NCBI GenBank assembly: GCA_026671195.1 | Contig: JAPOHD010000065.1 | Coordinates: forward strand, 62,001-126,000 | Source: Draconibacterium aestuarii | GTDB lineage: Bacteria > Bacteroidota > Bacteroidia > Bacteroidales > Prolixibacteraceae | DNA: 64,000 bases | Direction of reading: 5' to 3' | Part shown: in pieces, positions 34,180 through 43,746 of the stretch | How positions within the stretch are numbered: the stretch's first letter is position 1 | How the letters are laid out: every line of letters starts with the position of its first letter | Notes under the pieces: model-generated | What the model was told of the DNA's origin: nothing | Database searches by the model: none | Seen by the model: the letters and a program-made list of their open reading frames with translations, nothing else | Position numbers and translations under genes: made by a program

Positions 34180-35162
34180 TGCTTTTTTATTTCAATGTTG
34201 TTCGATTTATGAATAGTTCCTTTATCGTCGATAATGATACATTCTATTTGGGGCAGTTGATTGATGCGATCCAAACCAACCTCTATGCCCATTACAAAAA
34301 TTGAAGTGGCCAGTGCATCGGCAATCTCAGCCCGGGGCGCAAAAACAGTGGCACTGATGATCCCGCTGGCGGGGTATCCGGTTCGCGGATCGATGATGTG
34401 CGTATAACGTTTCCCGTTAAAACTTACATATTTCTCGTAGTCGCCCGATGTTACCACGGCACCTTCTTTTATCGGCAGTAATGCAAAGGCTTTGTCTTTG
34501 TCCATGGGATTTGTAATGGCTACTTTCCAGTCGTCGCCGCCGGGTTGTTTGCCCCAGGTGTTCATGTCGCCCGATGCATTTATTATTCCTGCCGAAACGC
34601 CTTCTTCTATAAGCAGGGCCTTGGCTTTGTCGGCGGCATAACCTTTCCCAATGGCGCCAAAACCAATCTTCATCCTTTCTTTTTTCAGGAACACGGTTGA
34701 GGCATTTTTGTCAAGCACAATATGGTTAAAACCTACTTTTGCCACCCTTGCTTTTATGTTTTCTTCAGAAGGCATTTCCGTCATACTGCCGTCAAATTTC
34801 CAGATGCGATCCATTGATGCATAGCTGATATCAAAAGCCCCGTCGGTTAATTTCGATATGCCGATGGCTCGTTCGACCAACGAAAATAGTTCAGCGGAAA
34901 CCTGCACCGGTTGAACTCCGGCATTGGCATTTATTTTTGATGTTTCGGAATTGGCATCCCACGACGAGATCAGTTTTTCGATACGTGATATTTCTGCCAC
35001 CGCCATGTCGATGTATTGGTCGGCTTCGTTTTGGTTGTTGGCCACAACGGTAATGTCGAAGCGGCTTCCCATTAATTTCAGCGTACGTTTATAAGGCTGT
35101 TCGGCAAAGCTTTGCAAGCCGGGAAGCAAAAACATCAATATGGCTAAAACAAACCTGGTCAT
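34176..35162 (-). CDS. apbE: FAD:protein FMN transferase (ApbE), second copy
   Basis: 328 residues with a cleavable signal (LAILMFLLPGLQSFAEQ). Motifs: LMGSRFDITVV, LTDGAFDISYASMDRIWKFD, KIGFGAIGKGYAADKAKALL, AGIINASGDMNTWGKQ (FAD site) and HIDPRTGYPASG following YTHI (metal/FAD). It flavinylates exported proteins. It overlaps the upstream thioredoxin gene by one base and the downstream DUF4266 gene by four, so the three are translationally coupled. Its substrate is probably made in this operon. Confidence 0.94.
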   Translation of the reverse strand: MTRFVLAILMFLLPGLQSFAEQPYKRTLKLMGSRFDITVVANNQNEADQYIDMAVAEISRIEKLISSWDANSETSKINANAGVQPVQVSAELFSLVERAIGISKLTDGAFDISYASMDRIWKFDGSMTEMPSEENIKARVAKVGFNHIVLDKNASTVFLKKERMKIGFGAIGKGYAADKAKALLIEEGVSAGIINASGDMNTWGKQPGGDDWKVAITNPMDKDKAFALLPIKEGAVVTSGDYEKYVSFNGKRYTHIIDPRTGYPASGIISATVFAPRAEIADALATSIFVMGIEVGLDRINQLPQIECIIIDDKGTIHKSNNIEIKKQ

Positions 35163-35614
35163 TAGTTGATAAACGATTCAAGATGATCGATGTATTGTTT
35201 GGGCGACATTTTTTTATAACCGGTTTCGCCTAAAACTTTACCGTTTTTATCCACAACAGCTACAAAGGGGAAGTAGCCTCTTTTGTTGTATTGCGCGGCC
35301 AGTTCTTTGTTGCGTTCAATCTGCTCGTCGTCCAGTTGATTGGTTTTTTTACGCGGGAAGTCGGCTTTGTACAGTATGTAGTGGTCTTTTGCAAACGCTT
35401 TAAATTCATCCGATTGCCAGATCTCTTTCTCCAGTTTCATACAGGGGGCACACCAATCGGAACCCGCAAAAACTAAAATAATGGTTTTGTTTTCGGCAGC
35501 TGCAAGCTGTTTTGTTTTTTGGAAATCGGTTTGCCAGTCTTGAGCAAATCCAACTACGTAACTGCCTGCCAGGAGAAAGAAAAGCAGGATCGTTTTTAAG
35601 AGTTTTTGTCTCAT
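35162..35614 (-). CDS. Exported thioredoxin-family protein (CAPC)
   Basis: 150 residues. Signal peptide KTILLFFLLAGSYVVGFAQ, then a thioredoxin fold with FAGSDWCAPCMKLEKEIW (CxxC). The segment KRGYFPFVAVVDKNGKVLG gives the cis-Pro loop. The SDWCAPC form is typical of thioredoxin_7/DsbD-gamma-like periplasmic reductases. First gene of the ApbE-DUF4266-DUF3570 operon: probably keeps the CGC tail of DUF4266 or another exported partner reduced (inference). Confidence 0.88.
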   Translation of the reverse strand: MRQKLLKTILLFFLLAGSYVVGFAQDWQTDFQKTKQLAAAENKTIILVFAGSDWCAPCMKLEKEIWQSDEFKAFAKDHYILYKADFPRKKTNQLDDEQIERNKELAAQYNKRGYFPFVAVVDKNGKVLGETGYKKMSPKQYIDHLESFIN

Positions 35615-35832
35615 GTTGATCTTAGAATTATATTCTGATAAATTGATAGTATAACTTCGAAAGACATAAAATGTTTTTGATTACGGTTGATTTAACAATC
35701 ATTATGACCAAATATTCAAGACTGCACTTGATATCATTCCTTTTTCGGAAGATTTTTAATTTATTTGCCGTTAAGAATGAAGGTGCCACTTCCTGATTTG
35801 GATGAAGTGAGAACTTGTTAAAAAGATATAAG

Positions 35833-36441
35833 ATGAGACGAGCTACTGTTTTTCTACTATTGGCCATGACTTTTGAAGCCTGCACTAACCCGAAACAAAA
35901 GAAGACTGTTCCTGCCGAGCCAAATGCTCAGGTTCAGACCGAGGAATTTAGAACGAAATCGGGAAAGGTTTTCCAGGTTTTGGTTGACAAATCAATCAGT
36001 GCCAGTTTAAACAATGTGATAGTAATTACCCGTGAATTTGAAAATGCAAACGATACATTTAAATTGGGGGCAATTGATCCGGTTGAAACCATTTTTCTTT
36101 CCGATCTGGATGGAAATGGTTTTGAAGAATTGTACCTGGTTAGTAGAAGTGCCGGCTCGGGATCATATGCCAATTTATATGGTTTTGCCTCCAACCGAGA
36201 CAAAAGTGTGAGTCCGATTTACATTCCGCCAATTTCAGAAAAGCAGCTGGAAAAAGGAGAACGGTTTGAAGGATTTATGGGGCACAATACATTTAAAATC
36301 GAAAACGGAAAGCTGGTCAACGAGTTCCCGGTATACCTGAAAAGCGATACAAACGCAAATCCTACGGGAGGCAAACGAGAAGTGATTTATGGGCTAATTG
36401 CCGGGGAAGCTGGATGGAGGTTGGTGTCAAGCCAGAATTAG
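35833..36441 (+). CDS. Lipoprotein, unknown function
   Basis: 202 residues from ATG 35833 (an in-frame TTG at 35815 is less likely). Signal MRRATVFLLLAMTFEACTNP, lipobox Cys17. The mature domain includes LGAIDPVETIFLSDLDGNGF followed by EELYLVSRSAGSGSYANLY, which looks like an FG-GAP/VCBS-like calcium-binding Asp-rich turn (DLDGNGFEE). No family assigned. It does not share strand with either neighbour. Confidence 0.72.
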   Translation: MRRATVFLLLAMTFEACTNPKQKKTVPAEPNAQVQTEEFRTKSGKVFQVLVDKSISASLNNVIVITREFENANDTFKLGAIDPVETIFLSDLDGNGFEELYLVSRSAGSGSYANLYGFASNRDKSVSPIYIPPISEKQLEKGERFEGFMGHNTFKIENGKLVNEFPVYLKSDTNANPTGGKREVIYGLIAGEAGWRLVSSQN

Positions 36442-36451
36442 TCCGTAAAAG

Positions 36452-36805
36452 TTATTCGTTGTCAGGAACGATCAAATTTCCATCATTGTAGAGTGTAAAG
36501 CCCAATTGCTCGGCTTTTATTTGGTCTTCTTCATGTATACGAATAAAAATCAGTCGGCCGGTGGGGCAGGTGCAAGCCAGACAAAAAGGACCGTTAGAAT
36601 ACCGTTCAGCATAAACCCGGTACACCGAAATACCGTTGCTTTCAAGGTATTTTTCCACGGCATCGCGGTAATCATTATTTTCCGAGTAGTAGTCGTCCCA
36701 GGCGTTCATGCATCCGGTTTCGGCGATGGCAAGCTCAATTCCGTTTTTGTCTTCACTACAACTAAAAATGAATAAAAGAAGAAGCAGAATAACGACTTTT
36801 TTCAT
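36452..36805 (-). CDS. Small lipoprotein, unknown function
   Basis: 117 residues. Signal KKVVILLLLLFIFSCSED with lipid Cys16. A compact mature domain has ETGCMNAWDDYYSEN and FCLACTCPTGRLIFIRIHEE, holding four Cys that could form disulfides or bind metal. It ends in a short strand-rich piece (FTLYNDGNLIVPDNE). Unrecognised family. Convergent with the lipoprotein gene on the left, gap 10 bp. Confidence 0.68.
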   Translation of the reverse strand: MKKVVILLLLLFIFSCSEDKNGIELAIAETGCMNAWDDYYSENNDYRDAVEKYLESNGISVYRVYAERYSNGPFCLACTCPTGRLIFIRIHEEDQIKAEQLGFTLYNDGNLIVPDNE

Positions 36806-36859
36806 GACAATTTTTTAGTATAGATTTAAAAATGAGGCAAATGGTTGCGTTGGGAAGGA

Positions 36860-37765
36860 TCATTCGCCGGAAGCATTTTCTCCTGCCTTATAAAACCGGG
36901 TGGTTGGATAAGCAAACTGAATATTCTTTTCTGCATTAAAAGCGCTTAAAATTTTTTGCCAGATCACATTTTCGGAACCCCGACGTTGCCGCGGATTGCA
37001 CAAATACCGAATGGTCAGCCGAACGCCAAAATCCTTTACCGCAGTATACACGATCGGGGTGAGGTGTTTGTAATAAATCATATAATTTTTGCTGGCTTCC
37101 AGAATTTCCTTTTCGGCTTTTATGGCCGTATTCTCGGAATATTCGTTGATGATATTCTCCAGTATTGATTTTGCTTTTTCCCAGTTGCTTTCGAAAGTAA
37201 TGTTCACTTTAATCTCATTCCAGATGTATTCGAAACCCGAGCTGAAATTGGCCTGTGGTTCTAAAAATACTTTCCCGTTTGGCAGATGGATGATTCGACC
37301 GGTACTTTGATCGGCTTCCACCCAATTGCCAATTTCGAGCATAGTAAACTGAAACAAGCGGATGTCGATAATATCGCCTGTGTTTTCGCCAATCTGAATG
37401 CGGTCGCCAACCACAAAAGGCTTCCGCATAATAATAAAAAACCACCCGGCAAGGTTGGTAAGCGGGTCTTTTAGTGCGATGGCAATACCTGCTGACAACA
37501 ATCCTAAAAAGGCACCAAATTGTTCGAATGCCGGCAACCAAACCGCCCCAACTAAAATTATAGTAACAAAGGGAACGATAAAGGAAAGTGTGCGTTTCCA
37601 TTGGTAGCGAACTTTTACGTTTGACGTCTGGCGCCAAACCACGCGCAAAATCAAAAATCTTAAAAGCGAAAGAAAAACGATGATAAGTAACGATACAAAA
37701 ATCTCGGATTGTGTTTGTGCGGTTAATCCGGTATGTTCGGTAATGAATTCGCTAATATTGTTCAT
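36860..37765 (-). CDS. Small-conductance mechanosensitive ion channel (MscS family)
   Basis: 301 residues. An N-terminal membrane part (three helices between about 20 and 115) ends in the pore-lining Gly/Ala-rich helix GAFLGLLSAGIAIALKDPLT. The beta domain is MRKPFVVGDRIQIGENTGDI followed by IDIRLFQFTMLEI, then a C-terminal alpha/beta cage domain. It releases solutes under membrane tension. Single gene. Confidence 0.93.
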   Translation of the reverse strand: MNNISEFITEHTGLTAQTQSEIFVSLLIIVFLSLLRFLILRVVWRQTSNVKVRYQWKRTLSFIVPFVTIILVGAVWLPAFEQFGAFLGLLSAGIAIALKDPLTNLAGWFFIIMRKPFVVGDRIQIGENTGDIIDIRLFQFTMLEIGNWVEADQSTGRIIHLPNGKVFLEPQANFSSGFEYIWNEIKVNITFESNWEKAKSILENIINEYSENTAIKAEKEILEASKNYMIYYKHLTPIVYTAVKDFGVRLTIRYLCNPRQRRGSENVIWQKILSAFNAEKNIQFAYPTTRFYKAGENASGE

Positions 37766-37817
37766 GTTTTACACAATACAAATTGGTAGAAGAGGAAGTT
37801 ACAAAATATTTCTTAGT

Positions 37818-38750
37818 TCAAACATATTGTACAACTGCCTTTACTCCATCTTCGTTTGAAGTAGGTTTAAAATCAAAAGCCGTTTCAAATTTTGAGCTGT
37901 CGAAATTGTAATCCCTGTCGTACTGATAAAGCATCTCAACCAACTCTTTCATAATCGGGTTGAACAGGCCAATTATTCGAACCATAAATTTTGGCGCTAC
38001 TTGGGTTTTGGGTTCAATGCCCAATTCGTTGGCAAAAGCATTTATCCATTGTTCGCCGGTCCAGGGTTTTGCTGTTGGCAGATGCCATACCTGACCATAA
38101 GCACTTTGGGTATTTCCAAGCAAAGCCGTGGCTTTTGCCGCATCGGGAGTATAGGTGAAATTATGTGCGAATTTTGCAGAGCAAAGCCAGTTCGCTTTTT
38201 TCCCTGCCTTTAAATTTGCATAAACTGTTTCGTTTAATACACTGTTGTTTATTCCGGGGCCGTAAAAATCTGCCGATCGGGCTATCAGTGCTTCAAGATT
38301 TCCCGCATTAACTTCTTCCATAAGCATTTGAGCCACTAAAGCCCGCACTTTCCCTTTTTGGCTCGAAGGCATCATTTCGGTTTCTTCGTTCATGGGGTAC
38401 AGGCTATTCGGATTATACATATAGATATTGTCGAAGAAAACCAGTTTTGTATTGTGTTTTTTGCAGGCCTCCAGTGTGTTTTGCATCACAACCGACCAGT
38501 GGTTTTTCCATACTTTGGTTTTATAAGGAAGCCCAATGGTTAGGTAGGCAATTTCAGTATCTTTTACAGCTTCTGATACCGCATTAGCATCGGTCATATC
38601 GCAGGCAAACAATTCATCGTCGTCGTTTACTTTTTGCGGATTGCGACCAACCAACCTGATTTTATTTGTATAGTTTTTTAACTCTTTGGCTAAGTCAACA
38701 CCAATTGCTCCGCCCGCTCCTAATATCACCTGCACTTTCTGTTCCTTCAT
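37818..38750 (-). CDS. NAD(P)-dependent epimerase/dehydratase-like protein
   Basis: 310 residues. Rossmann N-terminus VQVILGAGGAIGVDLAKEL (GxGGxIG), followed by RLVGRNP and DTEIAYLTIGLPY. A short extended-SDR active-site region, LVFFDNIYMYNPNS, contains a Tyr but the usual YxxxK is not obvious, so it may be an atypical or NmrA-like SDR acting as reductase or sensor. Substrate unknown. Confidence 0.82.
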   Translation of the reverse strand: MKEQKVQVILGAGGAIGVDLAKELKNYTNKIRLVGRNPQKVNDDDELFACDMTDANAVSEAVKDTEIAYLTIGLPYKTKVWKNHWSVVMQNTLEACKKHNTKLVFFDNIYMYNPNSLYPMNEETEMMPSSQKGKVRALVAQMLMEEVNAGNLEALIARSADFYGPGINNSVLNETVYANLKAGKKANWLCSAKFAHNFTYTPDAAKATALLGNTQSAYGQVWHLPTAKPWTGEQWINAFANELGIEPKTQVAPKFMVRIIGLFNPIMKELVEMLYQYDRDYNFDSSKFETAFDFKPTSNEDGVKAVVQYV

Positions 38751-38861
38751 CTTTTTTTTGAATATTTATTTGTTAACATTTAAAATTAAATACCTTAATG
38801 TATTCGTTTTTATCGTTGGCATCTTATCAGGGCAGCACAACGATGTTGGTATCATCATCAA

Positions 38862-41081
38862 TTATTCAATGGCTTTTTGGTTTTTCGAATGTACAAAGAG
38901 CAATGTTCCCAGCTCGTCGTATCCCTTAAACAGTTCTTCTTTTTCGTGTTTTAACATTTCCTCCCGCAGGCCAATTAAAGTTAAACCAGCATTAACCGAC
39001 TTTTTCGTAATGATCGTTCGGGATGATATTCCTTCTTTTTGCAGAATAATTTTAATGTTCTTTTCAGTAATCGGAAGCCTGCCCGATAGAACAAGGTTTT
39101 TCATCTCCTTTTTGGTGGCAGCAATGTCTTCTTCGCGGCAAATCACAAAAATTTCGATGTGTGTTTTTTTCAGATCGGGATGTCCGAGAAGTATAAAACT
39201 CAGGAGGATCATTAAATTGGCATTTTCAGTATCGAACGAATTGATCCAGATGTGGATCCCGTTCCGCATGTCCATCATTTTAGCCGAGTTGGCCAGAATA
39301 CAAATGTCGAAATTACCACTGTTTACCAGCGCGAAGTTTTCTACGACCCTCGGCAGATCCTTCGGATTCTCCTTGTTGTATTCAAAAATGATCATGTTAT
39401 TTTCCATGCCTGCCACACCCGGAATTTGAATGGCCTGGGCAATTGCCGATGTGTACGATGGTGATATAATTGTATCGAGAAAAACGTAATTTTCAATCTC
39501 GCTTACTTCATCAATTATTTCGTTGAGTTTGCTTTCGGCCAGCTGTACCGAATTTTTCGAGTAGTAATCCTCAATTAAATAGAGGTAAGTGCCAAAACCA
39601 TATTTATACGAAATCCAGTTGAGCAATTGAAAAGTTTTGTTTGTACCAACGGGTTCTTTCGAAATACAAATGGCACTCGGACGCCACTCGTTTTGTGTTA
39701 GCCTTTTCCTCTTTTTTTGCAACGATACCCGCAGGTTGCGGTTAAGCTGAAAGAGCGAATTGGCAAAAATCGAAGCAAAGCCTTTTCGGTTTTTATGATA
39801 GTGGTTAATGTACAGATAAATGAGTGTCATTACTCCGATTGAAAGTAGTGCATACGGCGTACTTATTTTAAACATCACCCAGATTGATACCAGGAAACCC
39901 ACCAGCGAGATGTACCATCGCGAGCGGAAAGTTGGTCGGTACGAAGGCGATGCGCCAAAATGGTTCAAAAAAGAGATAAGACACAATGCACCGTAAGTAA
40001 CCATAAAAAACATGGAGATGATGGATGCAACCGCATTTACATCGCCAAGTGATACAAAAATCAGGGCAATTATCGAGGTTACGAGCGAGGCATTTTGGGG
40101 TTCGTTGTCGGCTGCAGTGCCGGTTGCCAGCCATTTGTTAATTCGTTTTGACGGGAAAGCTTTGTCGAGTGCCAGTGCCTGCAAGGTTCGCGGAGCAACC
40201 ATTACCGATCCCAGTGCCGATGATATGGTGGATGCTGCCAGTCCGAGCGGAACAACAATAGCACCGCCAAGCGCAATTTTCCCCATTATCAGCTGGTGTT
40301 GCAACAAGTCTTCAACTGGTGCCGAGGTAACCAGTTTGTATACAACCAGAAAATAAATGATCATTCCCGAAAAGGTAGCCATAATCGTTCCCAAAGGAAT
40401 GGAACGCGATGGTTTTTTCAGATCGCCCGACAATCCAACGCCCGCCGTCATGCCGGTAAAGGCTGGAAATATAATGGCAAAAACGATAAAAAACTCTTTG
40501 GGATTACGGATTCCTGCTTTTGTAAACGAAAAGGTACTGGTTTCGGCAAATTCGGTGTTTCCTAAAAAAAACATCACAAGCGAAACCAAAAGTACGGCTG
40601 CCACAACATATAGTGCTTTAACGCCCAGGTTAGCCCCTTTTTTTATTATTAGTACTGCCAGACCTATCATTACAGGTAAACTTATTGCCTGCCGTGGTAG
40701 CACAAAGCCATATTGATCGAGAATATGATTAAAAAAGAATTCGAACGATTCGGTAAAAGCGATTACATAAAAGGCCACACTTATTGCCTGCGAAAAAAAC
40801 AAGGCGAGACCGATTGTCGCACCAATATTTAATCCAAACGAGCGCGAAATGATAAAATATTCGCCTCCTCCTTCTACCCGCTTATTGGTTGCAATTTCTG
40901 AAATTGCCAAAGCGGTTGGAATTGTCACCAAATGCCCTAGCAAAATAATAAGTATAACTCCCCAAAAACCGAGGGTTCCAACAGCAAATCCAAAGCGTAA
41001 AAAAAGTATGGCACCTAAAATGGTTGAGATTGCAGTTAAAAATACAGGTGCGGTTCCGAATTTCTTAGTACTACTTGCCAT
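38862..41081 (-). CDS. APC-superfamily transporter with cytosolic domain (SLC12-like)
   Basis: 739 residues. Twelve membrane helices (about 12-430), starting FGTAPVFLTAISTILGAILF, then GGGEYFIISRSFGLNIGATI, typical of cation-chloride cotransporters and related amino acid permeases. The C-terminal 300 residues form a soluble domain with repeated alpha/beta units (ICISKEPVGTNKTFQLLNWI, NFDICILANSAKMMDMRNGI), as in SLC12 proteins. Likely ion-coupled chloride/cation or amino acid transport. Specificity cannot be told. Stands alone. Confidence 0.86.
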   Translation of the reverse strand: MASSTKKFGTAPVFLTAISTILGAILFLRFGFAVGTLGFWGVILIILLGHLVTIPTALAISEIATNKRVEGGGEYFIISRSFGLNIGATIGLALFFSQAISVAFYVIAFTESFEFFFNHILDQYGFVLPRQAISLPVMIGLAVLIIKKGANLGVKALYVVAAVLLVSLVMFFLGNTEFAETSTFSFTKAGIRNPKEFFIVFAIIFPAFTGMTAGVGLSGDLKKPSRSIPLGTIMATFSGMIIYFLVVYKLVTSAPVEDLLQHQLIMGKIALGGAIVVPLGLAASTISSALGSVMVAPRTLQALALDKAFPSKRINKWLATGTAADNEPQNASLVTSIIALIFVSLGDVNAVASIISMFFMVTYGALCLISFLNHFGASPSYRPTFRSRWYISLVGFLVSIWVMFKISTPYALLSIGVMTLIYLYINHYHKNRKGFASIFANSLFQLNRNLRVSLQKKRKRLTQNEWRPSAICISKEPVGTNKTFQLLNWISYKYGFGTYLYLIEDYYSKNSVQLAESKLNEIIDEVSEIENYVFLDTIISPSYTSAIAQAIQIPGVAGMENNMIIFEYNKENPKDLPRVVENFALVNSGNFDICILANSAKMMDMRNGIHIWINSFDTENANLMILLSFILLGHPDLKKTHIEIFVICREEDIAATKKEMKNLVLSGRLPITEKNIKIILQKEGISSRTIITKKSVNAGLTLIGLREEMLKHEKEELFKGYDELGTLLFVHSKNQKAIE

Positions 41082-41419
41082 TAAGTTGTATTTATTTGGG
41101 TGTTAAGATAAGAAATTACCATCGAATAATAACCATAATTTATGATGTGTCAATGGCTCCTGATCCCATGAAAAGAATTTTTCTGTAGCCTTATTCTTCA
41201 TAACTTCTGACTGCGACATGTTTTATATCTGTTATTTAAATGATAATCAAAATCCTGCGAAAGGAAGGATAATCTTAACCAATTACTGGCCTGCACCAGG
41301 TAGTGATTTTAAAAGAATTAAGATGCCAAAAAGAAGTGGTTGTTTCTTTAAGATATTTCGAAGCATTTTTCATGTAATTTCTGATTAAACTGCTGGCCTT
41401 ATAAGATTTGGATGACCGA
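41082..41419. other. Intergenic region, no gene seen
   Basis: 338 bp, AT-rich. I see no promoter match, terminator, RNA gene or coding frame of any length that looks real. Confidence 0.4.
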
Positions 41420-41770
41420 TCAGTACTTGACTTCTTTGGCAAATCCTTTGTCTACCAGTTCCTGATTGAGTGAAACAGGATTATCGGCCAGCCAAACAGT
41501 AGCAATGTAGCGGCCATATTTACCCGTATCTTTTTCTGTTTCAATAATTGCTTTGTTGTTGTTGGATGTAATTCGCTGAATCACAAATTCTTTTGCTTGT
41601 ATTCCCTTTTTATATTCATCCGAATCTTTTTTTACATTGTACGTTTCCGGTGTATTTATGCCCTGCAAACGGATTCGCTGGTGGGTAGTGATCTTAAAGC
41701 CTAAGTCGATGTCAATGTCCATAGAATCTCCGTCCACAATTCTGGTAATTGTTGCCTTGTATTTATACAT
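41420..41770 (-). CDS. Thermonuclease (SNase) family protein, no signal peptide
   Basis: 116 residues from ATG 41770; the frame extends upstream to 41818 but the extension is hydrophobic and non-conserved. OB-fold SNase marks: ATITRIVDGDSMDIDIDLGF, QRIRLQGINTPET (the RxxGIDxPE catalytic Arg and metal loop), KEFVIQRI and TGKYGRYIATVWL. Length is shorter than secreted nucleases but covers the catalytic core. The lack of a clear signal leaves location open. Confidence 0.8.
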   Translation of the reverse strand: MYKYKATITRIVDGDSMDIDIDLGFKITTHQRIRLQGINTPETYNVKKDSDEYKKGIQAKEFVIQRITSNNNKAIIETEKDTGKYGRYIATVWLADNPVSLNQELVDKGFAKEVKY

Positions 41771-42180
41771 AATAATCAGTTTTATGCCATACAAGTTAAG
41801 CCAAAATTTTATAATCATCTAACAGTGTGGATTGTATGTTTCTTTTTTTATAATCCAACCAGGTACATTCATTTGCTAAAAAATCTGTTCTTCGGGCAAT
41901 TCTCAGGCATTATCTTATCCTGAAATTATACAAATATTTTAGAAAAATTAAAGGCATATTGTTTATCGTGGCGTTGTTTGAAATAAATGGCTGAAAGAAT
42001 ACTCCGGCCTGTACAGGGTGGTGAATCCATGAACGTTTTTTAGTTTTAACATTCTCATTTACAACTAACGGGGTGGGTAATGCAATTGGCAGAAACCGAT
42101 TCTTTTATTACATTTATTAGGTTAAAGTAGACAGGAATTTGTTCTAGTTTGTGGTTCAATAATCGTTATACATTTATAAA
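41771..42180. other. Intergenic region, no gene seen
   Basis: 410 bp between divergent genes, AT-rich. It must hold both promoters, but I see no exact TAnnTTTG box. A TACATTTA sequence just before the SLC13-like ATG is the nearest match. Confidence 0.4.
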
Positions 42181-43719
42181 ATGCCTAAATCTTTAAAAAA
42201 GACAAGCACTCGTACTCAGCAACTTACCTTAGTTCTTGCTCCATTAATTAGTATTTTAATCATCCTTTTTGCCGATCTTGATCCGGAGAATAAAAAAGTT
42301 ACCTATACGTTTGCCATTGCGGTTTTAATGGCAGTGTGGTGGATTACCGAGGCTGTACCGCTTGCGGTTACAGCTTTACTTCCTGTGGCTTTGTTTCCTT
42401 TGTTTGGGGTGGTTGACGGCAAAACAATTTCAGCGATGTATTTTAATCACCTTATTTTTCTTTTTATAGGTGGATTTTTAATGGCCTTTGCTATGGAGCG
42501 CTGGAATTTACATCGCCGGATTGCACTTCGGATATTGATTCTTTTTGGTGTAAGTCCGGGGCGGATATTGTTTGGTTTTATGCTGGCCACATCTTTTTTG
42601 TCGATGTGGATGTCGAATACGGCAACGGCAATGATGATGGTACCAATTGCACTATCGATTATTCTGAAATTAGAGGAAAATTTAGGCCGAAAAAAAATGA
42701 GGCGATATTCCATAGGTCTGTTGTTGGGTATTGCTTATTCGGCTTCAATCGGCGGAATTGCAACCCTCGTGGGTACTCCTCCAAATCTGTCGTTTGCCCG
42801 GATTGTAAGTATTATTTTCCCCGAAATGACAGAAATCTCATTTGCCGACTGGTTTATTTTTGCAATCCCTGTTACTTTGGTTTTGTTCATGGCGGCCTGG
42901 CTTTTATTGTTTCTGATGTACAAACCAAAAAAAAGCTGGAAGAAAATTCATTTAAATGAGTTTCGGGAGGAATACAGTTCGCTGGGAAAAGCAAAACCCG
43001 AAGAGAAAATAGTGTTGACTTTATTTATTATTCTGGCCTTTTTGTGGATATTTCGTTCAGGTTTTACAATTCAGAATTTTGTTGTGCCGGGCTGGTCGAA
43101 ACTGTTTAAAAATCCATCGTATATCAATGATGGCACCGTTGCTATATTTATAGCGATCTTACTTTTTGCCATTCCGTCGAAGACCGAAAGAGGAGAACGA
43201 ATAATGAATTGGGAAACGGCACGGAAAGTACCCTGGAATATTGTTCTTTTGTTTGGAGGCGGTTTTGCACTGGCGCAAGGTTTTGTTGAATCGGGGCTTT
43301 CCGTTTGGTTTGGCGAGCAGTTGGCAGGACTTGCAAATGTAGAGCCAATAGTACTTACGTTTGCCAATGTAACAATGATGTCGTTTTTAACTGAATTAAC
43401 ATCGAATACGGCAACCACCGAAATGATTTTACCCATTCTTGCCGGCCTTTCCTCTACCATCGAAATAAATCCCTTGTTGTTAATGATTCCTGCAACTCTG
43501 GCCGCTTCGCTGGCTTTTATGTTGCCGGTTGCCACACCGCCCAACGCCATTATTTTTGGTACCAACCGCATTAAGGTAAAAGACATGGTTAAAACCGGAA
43601 TTATTTTAAATATTGCAGGTATTATTGTGGCAACACTTATGATGTATTTTTGGGGAACTTTGGTTTTTGATATTGATGTATCAGTATTTCCGGATTGGGC
43701 AGTTGCGGTTACCAGCTAG
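42181..43719 (+). CDS. SLC13/DASS-family sodium:dicarboxylate (or sulfate) symporter
   Basis: 512 residues with about eleven membrane helices in two inverted halves. The paired SNT substrate/Na+ motifs are present in each half: MWMSNTATAMMMVPIALS and LTSNTATTEMILPILAGLS, followed by PVATPPNAIIFGTNR. These are diagnostic of DASS carriers for C4-dicarboxylates, citrate or sulfate. Anion choice cannot be read from sequence alone. Confidence 0.95.
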   Translation: MPKSLKKTSTRTQQLTLVLAPLISILIILFADLDPENKKVTYTFAIAVLMAVWWITEAVPLAVTALLPVALFPLFGVVDGKTISAMYFNHLIFLFIGGFLMAFAMERWNLHRRIALRILILFGVSPGRILFGFMLATSFLSMWMSNTATAMMMVPIALSIILKLEENLGRKKMRRYSIGLLLGIAYSASIGGIATLVGTPPNLSFARIVSIIFPEMTEISFADWFIFAIPVTLVLFMAAWLLLFLMYKPKKSWKKIHLNEFREEYSSLGKAKPEEKIVLTLFIILAFLWIFRSGFTIQNFVVPGWSKLFKNPSYINDGTVAIFIAILLFAIPSKTERGERIMNWETARKVPWNIVLLFGGGFALAQGFVESGLSVWFGEQLAGLANVEPIVLTFANVTMMSFLTELTSNTATTEMILPILAGLSSTIEINPLLLMIPATLAASLAFMLPVATPPNAIIFGTNRIKVKDMVKTGIILNIAGIIVATLMMYFWGTLVFDIDVSVFPDWAVAVTS

Positions 43720-43746
43720 AAAAGGTTAGGCAGTTAAATCGACTGC

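Noticed and set aside
41280-42030. Similar sequences GGCCTGCACCAGGTAGTGA (near 41287) and GGCCTGTACAGGGTGGTGA (near 42006) flanking the SNase-like gene
   Set aside because: 15 of 19 positions match, but neighbouring bases do not and no transposase or duplication border is seen. Treated as chance similarity.
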